In this document: piece after piece, positions 55,707 to 64,000 of the stretch | How the letters are laid out: each line of letters opens with the position of its first letter | How positions within the stretch are numbered: the stretch's first letter is position 1 | Made by a program: the position numbers and the translations under genes | Notes under the pieces: generated by a model | The model's input: only the letters and a program-made list of their open reading frames with translations | What the model was told of the DNA's origin: nothing | Databases searched by the model: none | NCBI RefSeq assembly: GCF_000381265.1 | Contig: NZ_KB906265.1 | Location: 1-64,000 of the forward strand | DNA: 64,000 nucleotides | Source of the DNA: Curvibacter lanceolatus ATCC 14669 | Lineage (GTDB): Bacteria > Pseudomonadota > Gammaproteobacteria > Burkholderiales > Burkholderiaceae_C | Reading direction: 5' to 3'

Positions 55707-57380
55707 ATGCTTCAACAAATTTCCCCACAGATCATCTTCCACAACCCTTCGACGCAGCACATCAAACAGCACGTCAAGCACAAGGTGACTGCCAACGGAA
55801 TTTGTTTCACGGATCAGCGCGAACAGATTGAAGACCTGGACACCCTGCCATTGATCGACCGGTCATTGATTGATTACAAAAAATACCATCAATTCATCGG
55901 GCAAAGTGGCATTCGAAACTGCATGACGATCCAAGGCGGTCGTGGTTGTCCCTACCGCTGCTTTTACTGCGATGTGCAGAAGCTGACGCCGAATTTGTAC
56001 CGCAGGACTTCCGAAAACATCTACGCCGAAGTTGAGCACCTGGCATCACTCGGCGTGCGTGACATTGAATTTGTGGATGACATCTTCAACATCAACAAAA
56101 AGGAATTCATCAATTTCTTCAAGATGGTGAAAGACAACCGCTTGAACATGAATTTCTACTTTCAAAGCGGATTGCGTGGGGATGCACTGGATGCGTCGGC
56201 TGCCGACGCCATGGTGGAAGGCGGCGTCAAAAGCGTGAACATCTCTTTGGAGAGTGCTTCTCCGCGTCTTCAGAAGATGATGAAGAAATTTTTGAACATT
56301 GACAAGTTCCTGAAAAATCTTCAATACATCGCCACACAGTACCCCCATGTTGTTCTCGGTTTGAATGCGATGCATGGCTTCCCGACCGAAACCGAGGAAG
56401 AGGCCCGCTCCACGGTTGACTTCATCAAGGACATCAAGTGGCTGCACTTCATCGGCTTCCACAATGTCAGAATATTTCCTGGTTCCTTGTTGGAAAAGGT
56501 GGCCCTCGAGAATGGCGTGACCCCTGAGCAAATCAATGAGTCACTGACCATTCCCTACCACCTGATGCCGACAACGATGCATTTCGACCCGGCATTTTCG
56601 ATGAAGCTGCGACTGGACCTGGTAAGGAATTACGTTCTCAACAAGGACCGCCTGAAGTACATCATCCAGAAGCAATTGTCGACGTTCAACGAAGAAGAGT
56701 TGATCTTCAAGTATCAATCGTATTTTCCAAGCCAGATCAACACGATGGATGACATCCTGCGGCTGGCCAAAATCGATCGCTCAGAAATCGATTTTTCGGT
56801 TCAACCCAGCCCGAACCCCTCTAGGATTGATTATGAAACCATGCAGGGCGCGCCTGTCGAGAAAAAGCCCGACGCACTGAACGTGCTGTTCATTGATGCC
56901 ACGCAGTTTTACTCCAAAGACGACAACGCCGAACTGAAGATTGTCGAAGCGCCCCTGGGCATGCTGGCACTCCAGTCGTACATCGACCGGGACTTTGGCG
57001 ACAAAGTCAACGGCAAGATCATCAAATCCTATGTTGACTTCGACAGCGATGAAGGCCTGAAGACCCTTCTTGCCGACTTCAAACCCGACCTCATTTGTGT
57101 TCGGACCATGTCGTATTACAAGAACTTCTTCGTGTCCGTGGTCAAAGCCGTTCGAGAGTTCGACTCGGCCGTTCCCATCATCGCTGGCGGCCCCCACCCC
57201 ACCATTGCGGCCGAAGACGTTCTTCTGAACAACAACATCCAGGCCGTTTGCGTTGGAGAAGGCGAGTTGACCTTGTCCGAACTGATCAAGAGGATGCTCG
57301 AGCGTGACAAGCAGTTTCCGCCGCCCAGCGAACTCAAGGACGTCAAAGGCATTGCCTTTCCCTGGCACCAGAACCACTGA
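55707..57380 (+). CDS. Radical SAM protein with C-terminal cobalamin-binding-like domain (permuted order)
   Basis: The 557-residue protein carries the radical SAM cluster motif GGRGCPYRCFYCDVQK (Cys81, Cys85, Cys88) and the AdoMet core (FVDDIFNINKKEFINFFK, NISLESASPRLQKMMKKFLN, GLNAMHGFPTETEEEARSTV). From about residue 390 there is a B12-binding-like domain (LNVLFIDATQFYSK, EAPLGMLALQSYIDRD, IIAGGPHPTIAAEDVLLNN, VCVGEGELTLSELI). In the usual family this domain precedes the radical SAM core. Here the N terminus begins in the inter-domain linker (ANGICFTDQREQIEDLDTLP) and the C terminus ends in a similar linker (KDVKGIAFPWHQN). It is AT-rich relative to the flagellar genes. The likely role is a C-methylation or other radical step on a sugar or acyl group. 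Confidence 0.88.
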   Translation: MLQQISPQIIFHNPSTQHIKQHVKHKVTANGICFTDQREQIEDLDTLPLIDRSLIDYKKYHQFIGQSGIRNCMTIQGGRGCPYRCFYCDVQKLTPNLYRRTSENIYAEVEHLASLGVRDIEFVDDIFNINKKEFINFFKMVKDNRLNMNFYFQSGLRGDALDASAADAMVEGGVKSVNISLESASPRLQKMMKKFLNIDKFLKNLQYIATQYPHVVLGLNAMHGFPTETEEEARSTVDFIKDIKWLHFIGFHNVRIFPGSLLEKVALENGVTPEQINESLTIPYHLMPTTMHFDPAFSMKLRLDLVRNYVLNKDRLKYIIQKQLSTFNEEELIFKYQSYFPSQINTMDDILRLAKIDRSEIDFSVQPSPNPSRIDYETMQGAPVEKKPDALNVLFIDATQFYSKDDNAELKIVEAPLGMLALQSYIDRDFGDKVNGKIIKSYVDFDSDEGLKTLLADFKPDLICVRTMSYYKNFFVSVVKAVREFDSAVPIIAGGPHPTIAAEDVLLNNNIQAVCVGEGELTLSELIKRMLERDKQFPPPSELKDVKGIAFPWHQNH

Positions 57381-57391
57381 AGTCATTCAAC

Positions 57392-58147
57392 ATGGACCTG
57401 ATGATCTACGGCTCGGGCAGCACCGGGCGAGAGATCGCCGACATGGCGCAACTGATCAACCGCTCAGAAAACAGATGGGGCACCCTTCATTTTCTGGATG
57501 ATCTGCGCCAGGATCAGGAGCATTATGGCCTTGGCGTTCTTAAAATGACAGACTTGAACGCTTGGCCAGCATCTTTCGAGTGCGTTATTGCGATTGGCGA
57601 ACCACAATTTCGCTTGGAAATGCATCAACGACTGAGCCAAAAAAACTTCACCTTGGCGACCCTTATTGACCCCAGCGCACGCATTTCACCCACGGCCAAA
57701 ATCGGACCTGGGTGTATTGTTGGACCAGGCTCTTTTGTCTCCAGCAACACGATTCTCGAAGAGAATGTGATGCTGGAGATCAACACCATTGTGGGCCACG
57801 ACATTGTGATCGGCAGCCACTCCGTCATATCCAGTTGCACGGTGCTCGGTGGTGCTGCAAAGATTGGCACCTGCTCATTCATTGGGCTGAACTGCGCAGT
57901 CAAAGAGAGAACCGTCATTGGAAAAGGCGTTGTGATTGGAATGCAATCCGCGGTGTACAACGACATTCCCGACGAAGTGATTGCCCTTGGCAATCCATGC
58001 CGAGTACTCAGGAAGAATGAGTCTGGTCGTGTTTTCAAGCCCTTGGCTTCTGGCTCCTGCGGCCCATCAGACACTGACTCAACGGGGCGCACATCTGCCG
58101 TCCCTGCAAACCACCATGCCATCCCGCTCGAGGGTGACAGGCTGTGA
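57392..58147 (+). CDS. NeuD/PglD-like sugar acyltransferase (left-handed beta-helix)
   Basis: These enzymes acylate amino sugars. The 251-residue protein has the N-terminal Rossmann-like part (MDLMIYGSGSTGREIADMAQ) and a hexapeptide-repeat beta-helix (about 90-205: IDPSARISPTAKIGPGCIVG, GSFVSSNTILEENVMLEINT, IVGHDIVIGSHSVISS, AVKERTVIGKGVVIGMQSAV). A tail of about 45 residues after NPCRVLRKNE is not part of the fold. It could acetylate the amino group installed by the DegT-type enzyme. It follows the radical SAM gene by 11 bp. Confidence 0.9.
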   Translation: MDLMIYGSGSTGREIADMAQLINRSENRWGTLHFLDDLRQDQEHYGLGVLKMTDLNAWPASFECVIAIGEPQFRLEMHQRLSQKNFTLATLIDPSARISPTAKIGPGCIVGPGSFVSSNTILEENVMLEINTIVGHDIVIGSHSVISSCTVLGGAAKIGTCSFIGLNCAVKERTVIGKGVVIGMQSAVYNDIPDEVIALGNPCRVLRKNESGRVFKPLASGSCGPSDTDSTGRTSAVPANHHAIPLEGDRL

Positions 58148-58292
58148 AATTACCCCACTCCGACCAAGACAAGGGTTGTAAAGACTGGGATTGACCCGGC
58201 TGTTGTGCACATCACCCGTGAGGCTCTCTCGATACATTAGTGTCAAGCCTTGGCGTTTCCCCAAGGCAACGGCCTCAACAGGAGCAGCCCCC

Positions 58293-59372
58293 ATGTTCAA
58301 TGCCCTTCCCAGTACCAGCCAGGATTTTTACGTCTCCATCCTCTCGGCCTCCATCCAGGCTTTGAAGATGAACACCTATTTCGATAACTTCGACAAACAG
58401 CGCTACAACTCGGATGGGGTTGATCGATCGGGCGTTTTTGAAGTCGGTCAGCGCACTTTTTATTTCGATTGGTTCTTCCGGCACCACGATGATTTGTTCA
58501 GGGCGTATGCCGCCTTGGGCAACGACGACTCCAAACTCCTGTATTTATTTTTGATCGGTTACCGTCTGGCGGGTCACCACAGCGTCAAAATACCGGTGGA
58601 TTTTCTCTTCAAGCCTCAGGAATATGCAGCCTATCAAGCGCTTGAACAAGGATCTGAAAGCCAGCTCGCCTTGACCGGCATGTTTGGCAAACTGAAGCAT
58701 TTCGACTTTCAGTATGAAGGGCATCCATACAAGATCGACTGTCTGGGGCTTGAATATTATTTGTTCCGCCGCCAGTACTTCTACGACAAAAATGGCATCG
58801 TGGTGGCTCCCCAAACAGGGGATTACGTCATCGACGGTGGCGCCTGCACCGGAGACACGGCCCTGGTGTTCTCCAACGCGGTGGGGCCCACGGGCAAGGT
58901 CTTCGCTTTCGACCCGGTGGCCGAGCACCTGGAATTGATGGAGCACAACCGCCAGCAGTTTCCGATCGCCAACGTGGAACTGATGCCCTACGGCCTGGCC
59001 AACATCGACGTCGATTGCGCCCCCATCGTCGTGAACAAGTACTCGCCGGGTTTCCGCGTCGATCAGCAGCAAGTGCCTTTGCGAAGCATCGACAGCCTGG
59101 TGAAGTCGGGAGGCATCCCTCGTGTCGACTACATCAAGATGGACATCGAAGGCTCCGAGATGGATGCCTTGCGAGGTGCCCACGAGAGCATCCTGCGCTT
59201 TCAGCCCAAACTGGGGATTTCCCTGTACCACAAGCCCGACGACCTGTTCGAGCTCGTTCTCCACATCCAGCAGACCTACCCCTTCTACCAGCTCTACGTG
59301 GACCACTACACCATCCACCAGGAAGAGACGGTTCTGTACTGCATCGCCCCACAGCGGGTGCAACAGGCCTGA
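58293..59372 (+). CDS. FkbM-family methyltransferase (second)
   Basis: The 359-residue protein has a FkbM methyltransferase domain (about 170-345): YVIDGGACTGDTALVFSNAV, VFAFDPVAEHLELMEHNRQQ, VDYIKMDIEGSEMDALRGAH and PKLGISLYHKPDDLFELVLH. The first 170 residues are a separate region (QRTFYFDWFFRHHDDLFRAY). ATG at 58293 has AGGAG eight bases upstream. The first half is more AT-rich than the flagellar genes and the second half returns to local composition. It ends the island before motA. Confidence 0.9.
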   Translation: MFNALPSTSQDFYVSILSASIQALKMNTYFDNFDKQRYNSDGVDRSGVFEVGQRTFYFDWFFRHHDDLFRAYAALGNDDSKLLYLFLIGYRLAGHHSVKIPVDFLFKPQEYAAYQALEQGSESQLALTGMFGKLKHFDFQYEGHPYKIDCLGLEYYLFRRQYFYDKNGIVVAPQTGDYVIDGGACTGDTALVFSNAVGPTGKVFAFDPVAEHLELMEHNRQQFPIANVELMPYGLANIDVDCAPIVVNKYSPGFRVDQQQVPLRSIDSLVKSGGIPRVDYIKMDIEGSEMDALRGAHESILRFQPKLGISLYHKPDDLFELVLHIQQTYPFYQLYVDHYTIHQEETVLYCIAPQRVQQA

Positions 59373-59539
59373 ACGGGATCAACGAAGAGGAGAAAGGCCC
59401 CGTTCCGGCCTCTGTTGCCCCCCTTAGCCCCGCAGCAATCCGATACATTTAGCGCTGTCAATGGTGCCATCCGCTCTGCAGCGGTTGGCACCAACCCGAC
59501 CAACCGGCCCTGCCCAGCCGCAAAAACACCTGACCCCGC

Positions 59540-60400
59540 ATGTTCGTCATCATCGGCTACGTCGTCTGCCTAGGCTGCATCTTTGGCGTCTACATTGCCC
59601 ACGGCGGCAATATCGGCGTGATCTTGCATGCCCTGCCCTTCGAGATGATCACCATCTTTGGCGGCGCCCTGGGCGCCTTTGTGGTGAACAACCAACCCAA
59701 GGTGCTCAAAGCCACCATGAAGGCGCTGCCCGATGCGCTCAAGGGCTCGAAGTACACCAAGGCGCGCTACATGGAGTTGCTGACCATGCTCTATGAAATT
59801 CTTCAGAAGGCGCGCAAAGAGGGGCTGATGGCGATCGAAAAAGACGTCGAATCGCCGCACGACTCGCCCATCTTCAGCAAATTCCCGGTGGTGGGCCATG
59901 ACCACCATGTGATCGAATTCACCACCGACTACCTGCGCATGATGGTGTCGGGCAACCTGAATGCCCACGAGATCGAAGCCCTGATGGACTCCGAAATCGA
60001 CACCCACCACGCAGAAGCCCATGCCCCGGTGGCGGCACTGGGTCGCTTGGCGGGCGCCCTGCCGGCCTTCGGGATTGTGGCAGCCGTGCTGGGGGTGGTG
60101 AACACCATGGGCTCGGTGGGCCAGCCGCCAGCGGTTCTGGGAGGCATGATCGGCTCGGCACTGGTCGGTACCTTCCTGGGCATTTTGCTGGCCTATGGCG
60201 TGATGGAGCCCTTGGGCGGCCTGCTGGAGCAGAAGATGGAAGATGCGGCCAAGGAACTGCAGTGCATCAAGACCACCTTGTTGGCCAGCATGCAGGGGTA
60301 CAACCCGACCACCGCGATCGAATTCGGGCGCAAGGTGCTGTTCTCGACCGACCGGCCCAGCTTCTCCGAGCTGGAATCCCACGTGCGCGGCAAGAAATAA
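59540..60400 (+). CDS. motA: Flagellar motor stator protein MotA
   Basis: MotA and MotB form the proton-driven stator. The 286-residue protein has four membrane segments (FVIIGYVVCLGCIFGVYIAH, HALPFEMITIFGGALGAFVV, and PAFGIVAAVLGVVNTMGSVG with AVLGGMIGSALVGTFLGILL) and a cytoplasmic loop with the charged KYTKARYMELLTMLYEILQK that contacts FliG. Standard length. First gene after the island, 25 bp before motB. Confidence 0.97.
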   Translation: MFVIIGYVVCLGCIFGVYIAHGGNIGVILHALPFEMITIFGGALGAFVVNNQPKVLKATMKALPDALKGSKYTKARYMELLTMLYEILQKARKEGLMAIEKDVESPHDSPIFSKFPVVGHDHHVIEFTTDYLRMMVSGNLNAHEIEALMDSEIDTHHAEAHAPVAALGRLAGALPAFGIVAAVLGVVNTMGSVGQPPAVLGGMIGSALVGTFLGILLAYGVMEPLGGLLEQKMEDAAKELQCIKTTLLASMQGYNPTTAIEFGRKVLFSTDRPSFSELESHVRGKK

Positions 60401-60425
60401 ATAACAGGCAGGCAACCGTTCTCCC

Positions 60426-61373
60426 ATGGCAGACGCCAAAAAGCTACAGCCGATCATCATCAAGCGGGTCAAGAAGGGTGGCCACGCTGCGCACGGGGGC
60501 GCCTGGAAGATCGCCTACGCCGACTTTGTGACGGCCATGATGGCGTTCTTCCTGCTGATGTGGCTGCTGGGCTCGACAGCCAAGGGCGAGTTGCAGGGCA
60601 TCGCCTCCTACTTTGCCTCCCCCATGAAGGTGGCCATGGCGGGTGGCTCCGGGGCGGGCAACAGCTCCAGCATCATCCCGGGCGGGGGCACCGACCTGAG
60701 CAAATCGGTGGGCCAGGTGATGAAAGCCGACCAAGCCGCCGATGCCAAATCGGCCGCCAAGAACCATCCTGAGGCTGTCCGCGCCGAACTGGCCAAGCAA
60801 GATGCCAAGCGCATGGCCAACCTGAAGAACAAAATTGAGGCGCTGATCACGGACAGTGTCAAACTCAACGAGTACAAGTCGCAGATCAAACTCGAGATCA
60901 CCCCCGACGGGCTGCAGATCCAGATCGTCGATGACCAGAACCGCCCCATGTTCGACAGCGGCAGCGCGCTGGTCAAACCTTATATGCGCGACATCCTGCG
61001 CGAGATCGGCAATGCCCTCAACGGGGTGGAGAACCGCATCAGCCTGGCCGGCCACACCGATGCCGCACCCTATGGCAATGGCGAACGGGGCTACAGCAAT
61101 TGGGAACTCTCGGCCGACCGGGCCAACGCCTCGCGCCGCGAATTGGTGTCAGCAGGCATGCCGGACGACAAACTGGCCCGGGTGGTCGGCTTGGCCGCCG
61201 TCGACCTGATGGACAAGAACAACCCTAGGGCGCCGGTCAACCGGCGCATCAGCATCACAGTGATGACGCGAGAGGCTGAAGAACGACTGTTGAGTTCAAT
61301 AAAAGTGCCTCCCAACACAACAGAAACCGAGAACGGGAAAGAAACTGAGGTTTTGAGCGGAAAAAAACCTTAA
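60426..61373 (+). CDS. motB: Flagellar motor stator protein MotB
   Basis: MotB anchors the stator to peptidoglycan and carries the proton-binding residue. The 315-residue protein has a cytoplasmic basic start, a membrane helix with Asp33 (AYADFVTAMMAFFLLMWLLG), the plug-like linker, and a C-terminal OmpA/Pal domain (about 155-285: MFDSGSALVKPYMRDIL, ISLAGHTDAAPYGN, NWELSADRANASRREL). Confidence 0.97.
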   Translation: MADAKKLQPIIIKRVKKGGHAAHGGAWKIAYADFVTAMMAFFLLMWLLGSTAKGELQGIASYFASPMKVAMAGGSGAGNSSSIIPGGGTDLSKSVGQVMKADQAADAKSAAKNHPEAVRAELAKQDAKRMANLKNKIEALITDSVKLNEYKSQIKLEITPDGLQIQIVDDQNRPMFDSGSALVKPYMRDILREIGNALNGVENRISLAGHTDAAPYGNGERGYSNWELSADRANASRRELVSAGMPDDKLARVVGLAAVDLMDKNNPRAPVNRRISITVMTREAEERLLSSIKVPPNTTETENGKETEVLSGKKP

Positions 61374-61433
61374 CATCCCGGTAGCGCTCCCAAAGACTTT
61401 TTACACAGAATTTCAAGATCGAAAGGGTCACCT

Positions 61434-61820
61434 GTGGCAAACACCCTTCGCTTTCTCATCGTCGACGACTTCTCGACGATGCGAAGAATCGTGCGGAACC
61501 TGCTCAAAGAAAGCGGGTACACCGAAGCTGACGAGGCCGAAGACGGCGTCGCGGCACTGAACAAATTGCGCAACAGTCGTTTTGACTTTGTGGTCACGGA
61601 CATCAACATGCCGAACATGAACGGTTTCCAGTTGTTGGCCGAGATCAAGTCGGATGAAAAACTCAAGCACCTGCCGGTGCTGATGGTGACGGCAGAAGCC
61701 CGCAAGGAAGACATCGTGGCAGCGGCCCAAGGCGGGGCGGCCGGTTACATCGTGAAGCCCTTCACGAAAGCCACTCTCGAAGAGAAGGTGGCCAACATCC
61801 TCAAGAAAATGGGCCTGTGA
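61434..61820 (+). CDS. cheY: Chemotaxis response regulator CheY (flagellar switch regulator)
   Basis: This CheY has 128 residues: acidic pair [20 protein letters not shown], phospho-acceptor Asp56 in [12 protein letters not shown], Thr in LMVTAEA and Lys in [14 protein letters not shown]. This is the classical switch-binding CheY and is directly followed by cheZ. GTG start with AAAGGG upstream. Distinct from the CheY-like protein at 8054-8416. Confidence 0.96.
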   Translation: MANTLRFLIVDDFSTMRRIVRNLLKESGYTEADEAEDGVAALNKLRNSRFDFVVTDINMPNMNGFQLLAEIKSDEKLKHLPVLMVTAEARKEDIVAAAQGGAAGYIVKPFTKATLEEKVANILKKMGL

Positions 61821-61827
61821 GATCACC

Positions 61828-62463
61828 ATGGATACCAGCGACTCCACCCAGTCTGCGAGCCATGGCGACGTCACAGACGTCCATCAAAAAATCGGCCACC
61901 TGACCCGGCAGCTGCACAACGCGCTCAACGAGTTGGGTTACACCGAGCGCCTGCGGGGCACCATGGGTGAACTGCCGGACGCCAAAAGCCGACTGCCTTA
62001 CATCGCCCGCCTCACCGGTGAGGCCGCCGAAAAGGTGCTCAACCGGGTGGAGCTGGCCAAGAGCGAACAGGATGAGCTGGCCAGCGATACCCAGGCCGTG
62101 AAGGCCGCCCTGATCAAGGACCCGGTTCGGGCCGTGGCCAGCGGGCGCCTGCTCAACTACCTGGCGGATGTGGAAAAGCGCACCCGTGTAGCCGACAGCC
62201 ATCTGACCGAAATCATGATGGCCCAGGACTTTCACGATCTGACCGGACAGGTGATTGCCCGCGTGGTCAGCCTGGCGGCCACCATCGAAGAGCAATTGGT
62301 GCAACTGGTGATACAGACAGCCCCCAACTCGGTGGCCCTGCAAACACCGGTCGCTGCGCCGCGTGAACATCTGGCCGGGCCGGTGGTCGACCCCGAGCAC
62401 ACAGCCGACATCGTCACCGACCAATCGCAGGTAGACGATCTGCTGGCCAGCCTGGGCTTCTGA
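61828..62463 (+). CDS. cheZ: CheY-P phosphatase CheZ
   Basis: CheZ dephosphorylates CheY-P. The 211-residue protein has the long helical hairpin and the catalytic AQDFHDLTGQVIAR (Asp137 and Gln141) and the CheY-binding C-terminal peptide VDDLLASLGF. It follows cheY by 7 bp and is terminated by a strong hairpin before flhB. Confidence 0.96.
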   Translation: MDTSDSTQSASHGDVTDVHQKIGHLTRQLHNALNELGYTERLRGTMGELPDAKSRLPYIARLTGEAAEKVLNRVELAKSEQDELASDTQAVKAALIKDPVRAVASGRLLNYLADVEKRTRVADSHLTEIMMAQDFHDLTGQVIARVVSLAATIEEQLVQLVIQTAPNSVALQTPVAAPREHLAGPVVDPEHTADIVTDQSQVDDLLASLGF

Positions 62464-62491
62464 ACTTTCAGGGGCCCGCCGGACACAGGGC

Positions 62492-62520
62492 CACCCCCGG
62501 TGAGCGGGGGTGTCATTTTT
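62492..62520 (+). terminator. Terminator after cheZ
   Basis: CACCCCCG (62492-62499), loop GTGAG, CGGGGGTG (62505-62512) and then TCATTTTT. A strong stem with a T tract ends the motA-motB-cheY-cheZ unit before flhB. Confidence 0.9.
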
Positions 62521-62648
62521 GCCAGCCAAAGCCACGGGCACGAACAGCAGCCCGCCCTGCAGGGAACAAGCCAGAATGTCCCTGCTTTTCAGACTTTAGA
62601 TTTTTCTGCGGGCTTTCAGAATGACGGTTACAGCCTCGTACCGTCACC

Positions 62649-63797
62649 ATGGACAACCAAGACCGCCCCCTACCCGCCTCCCAGCGCAAGCTCAGCCAAG
62701 CGCGTGGTGATGGTCAGGCCTCGCGCTCCAAGGACCTGTCCCACATGGTGGTGTTGGGTGCCGGTGCCGCCGCCCTGTGGGTCATGACCCCTCCGCTGGT
62801 GCAACACCTCAAGCAGGCCCTGATCCAGCAACTGACCTTCAATGCCGAGACCCTGCTGCGGCCGGCCAACATGATCAACCAGCTGCAGCACATGACGGCC
62901 ATCGCTGTCGGGGCATCGCTCTTGTTTGCGGCTGTCATCGCCTGTGCAGCCATCGCCAGTGAAGTGGCCTCGGGCGGCTGGGTCATGAGCTTCAAGCCCA
63001 TGATGCCCGACCTGAGCCGCCTCAACCCGATCTCGGGCATGGGCAACCTCTTCTCCAAACAGCAGGTCGTCAACATCCTCAAGCTGACGCTGCTGTCGAC
63101 CATCATGGGCTGGACCGGCTGGCACTACCTGTCCAACAGCTTCCAGGAAATCGCCTCTTTGCTGATGCAACCCTCCGCCGCCGCCGTGATGCACCTGGTC
63201 AACTGGATCGTCAAGGGCCTGTCGCTGCTGCTGCTGATCGTGTTCGCCGCGGCCGTGATCGATGTCCCGCTGCAAAAGCACTTCTTCATGGACAAGCTGA
63301 AGATGTCGCACGACGAAGTCAAGCGCGAAAACAAGGACGCCGAGGGCAACCCCCAGGTCAAGAGCAAGCTGCGCGCCAAGCAACGCGAAATATCGCATCG
63401 CCGCAGCATCTCCAACGTACCCAAGGCCGACTTCGTGGTGATGAACCCGACCCACTTTGCCGTGGCCCTGAAGTACGACGAAGCCACCATGGCCGCACCG
63501 CAAGTGATCGCCAAGGGTGCCGACCTGCTGGCCTTCAAGATCCGCGAAGTGGCCAACAGCCACTCGGTGCCGGTGCTGCAGTCGCCCATGCTGGCGCGCG
63601 CCCTGTACGCCCATGCCGAGCTGGACCAGACCATCCCCTCCAGCCTGTATGCCGCCGTGGCCCAGGTGCTGGCCTATGTCTACCGCCTCAAGGCCGCCAT
63701 GCGGGGCCAGGGCCCGATGCCTCAGCAGCCCGATCCGCACGTGCCGCCTGAACTCGATCCGCTCAACAAGCCCACCCGGGCCGGAGCTGACGCATGA
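62649..63797 (+). CDS. flhB: Flagellar export apparatus switch protein FlhB
   Basis: FlhB controls the switch of export specificity. The 382-residue protein has four membrane segments in the first 215 residues (for example MVVLGAGAAALWVMTPPLV and NWIVKGLSLLLLIVFAAAVI) and a cytoplasmic domain with the autocleavage motif in VVMNPTHFAVALKYDE. Its start is DNQDRPLPASQRKLSQARG, typical for FlhB. It overlaps flhA by 4 bp. Confidence 0.97.
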   Translation: MDNQDRPLPASQRKLSQARGDGQASRSKDLSHMVVLGAGAAALWVMTPPLVQHLKQALIQQLTFNAETLLRPANMINQLQHMTAIAVGASLLFAAVIACAAIASEVASGGWVMSFKPMMPDLSRLNPISGMGNLFSKQQVVNILKLTLLSTIMGWTGWHYLSNSFQEIASLLMQPSAAAVMHLVNWIVKGLSLLLLIVFAAAVIDVPLQKHFFMDKLKMSHDEVKRENKDAEGNPQVKSKLRAKQREISHRRSISNVPKADFVVMNPTHFAVALKYDEATMAAPQVIAKGADLLAFKIREVANSHSVPVLQSPMLARALYAHAELDQTIPSSLYAAVAQVLAYVYRLKAAMRGQGPMPQQPDPHVPPELDPLNKPTRAGADA

Positions 63798-64000
63798 ACG
63801 AACTGCTCAAAAACCTGCAACAACGCCTGGGCCCGCACGCCCACCTGATCCAGGGCCTGTCGGCCCCGCTGCTGGTGGTGATGATCCTGTCGATGATGGT
63901 GTTGCCCATGCCGGCCTGGCTGCTGGACACCTTCTTCACGCTGAACATCGCGGTGGCGCTGATGGTGATGATGGTGGCGGCCTACATGGTGCGCCCGCTC
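63794..64000 (+). CDS. flhA: Flagellar export protein FlhA, 5' part (cut by window end)
   Basis: FlhA is the large export-gate protein. Only the first 69 codons are in the window: NELLKNLQQRLGPHAHLIQG, then the first membrane segment and LSMMVLPMPAWLLDTFFTLN, the conserved FlhA N terminus. The gene would need about 1900 more bases to the right. ATG overlaps the flhB stop (ATGA). Confidence 0.95.
   Translation, partial: MNELLKNLQQRLGPHAHLIQGLSAPLLVVMILSMMVLPMPAWLLDTFFTLNIAVALMVMMVAAYMVRPL

Noticed and set aside
1-64000. CRISPR array, tRNA genes, insertion sequences or prophage
   Set aside because: No direct-repeat array, cloverleaf-like tRNA sequence, transposase or phage structural gene was seen in the window.

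Overview
The window is one long flagellar-chemotaxis locus from a GC-rich Gram-negative, most likely a betaproteobacterium of the order Burkholderiales. This rests on a dense GC-rich layout, a CheD/CheR/CheB chemotaxis set next to a fliEFGHIJKLMNOPQR cluster, a motAB-cheY-cheZ-flhB-flhA run, and a ribosomal RNA leader-like sequence with a boxA-like element at the left edge. I cannot name the genus from sequence alone.

Layout. 1-232: minus-strand rRNA-type leader and promoters. 463-2364: an ABC-F ATPase of the Uup type. 2430-8918 (minus): CheZ-like protein, CheY, CheA, CheW, CheR, CheD and CheB. 9123-10873: a cytoplasmic receiver-histidine kinase and a NarL-type regulator. 10895-21985 (minus): the flagellar basal body and export genes fliFGHIJK-LMNOPQR. 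22155-27283: fliE, convergent fliST, and two near-identical flagellin genes either side of the cap gene fliD. 59540-64000: motA, motB, a second cheY, the canonical cheZ, flhB and the start of flhA.

Between the second flagellin gene and motA lies a 32-kb insert (about 27.3-59.4 kb) that looks like a flagellin glycosylation island. Its left part (27504-46084, plus strand) holds very large multidomain glycosyltransferases, one broken at a C7 tract, and the CDP-sugar genes rfbF-rfbG-rfbH. With these are a YerE-type thiamine-diphosphate enzyme that could build a branched-chain 3,6-dideoxysugar, C- and O-type methyltransferases, a NeuB-family synthase, a sugar SDR and a DegT/VioA-type aminotransferase. 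Its middle part (46111-55102, minus strand) is a tightly overlapping ten-gene operon: acyl carrier protein, acyl-activating enzyme, LuxE-like and LuxC-like fatty-acid reductase components, FabZ-like dehydratase, GMC oxidoreductase with a gluconate-dehydrogenase-3-like small subunit, a FabG-like reductase and a two-subunit transketolase. There is no luciferase. This operon is the best candidate for an undescribed pathway in the window. Its right part (55707-59372) is more AT-rich and carries a radical SAM protein with an inverted domain order (cobalamin-binding domain after, not before, the radical SAM core), a NeuD-like acyltransferase and a second FkbM methyltransferase.

A working model is that the island makes one or more unusual nucleotide-activated sugars (a branched dideoxysugar and an N-acylated amino sugar are the most explicit) plus an ACP-bound acyl or aldehyde-derived group. 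The large glycosyltransferases would then place these on the flagellins FliC1/FliC2 before export. The link to flagellin is inferred from position only. No tRNA, insertion sequence, CRISPR array or phage gene was seen.
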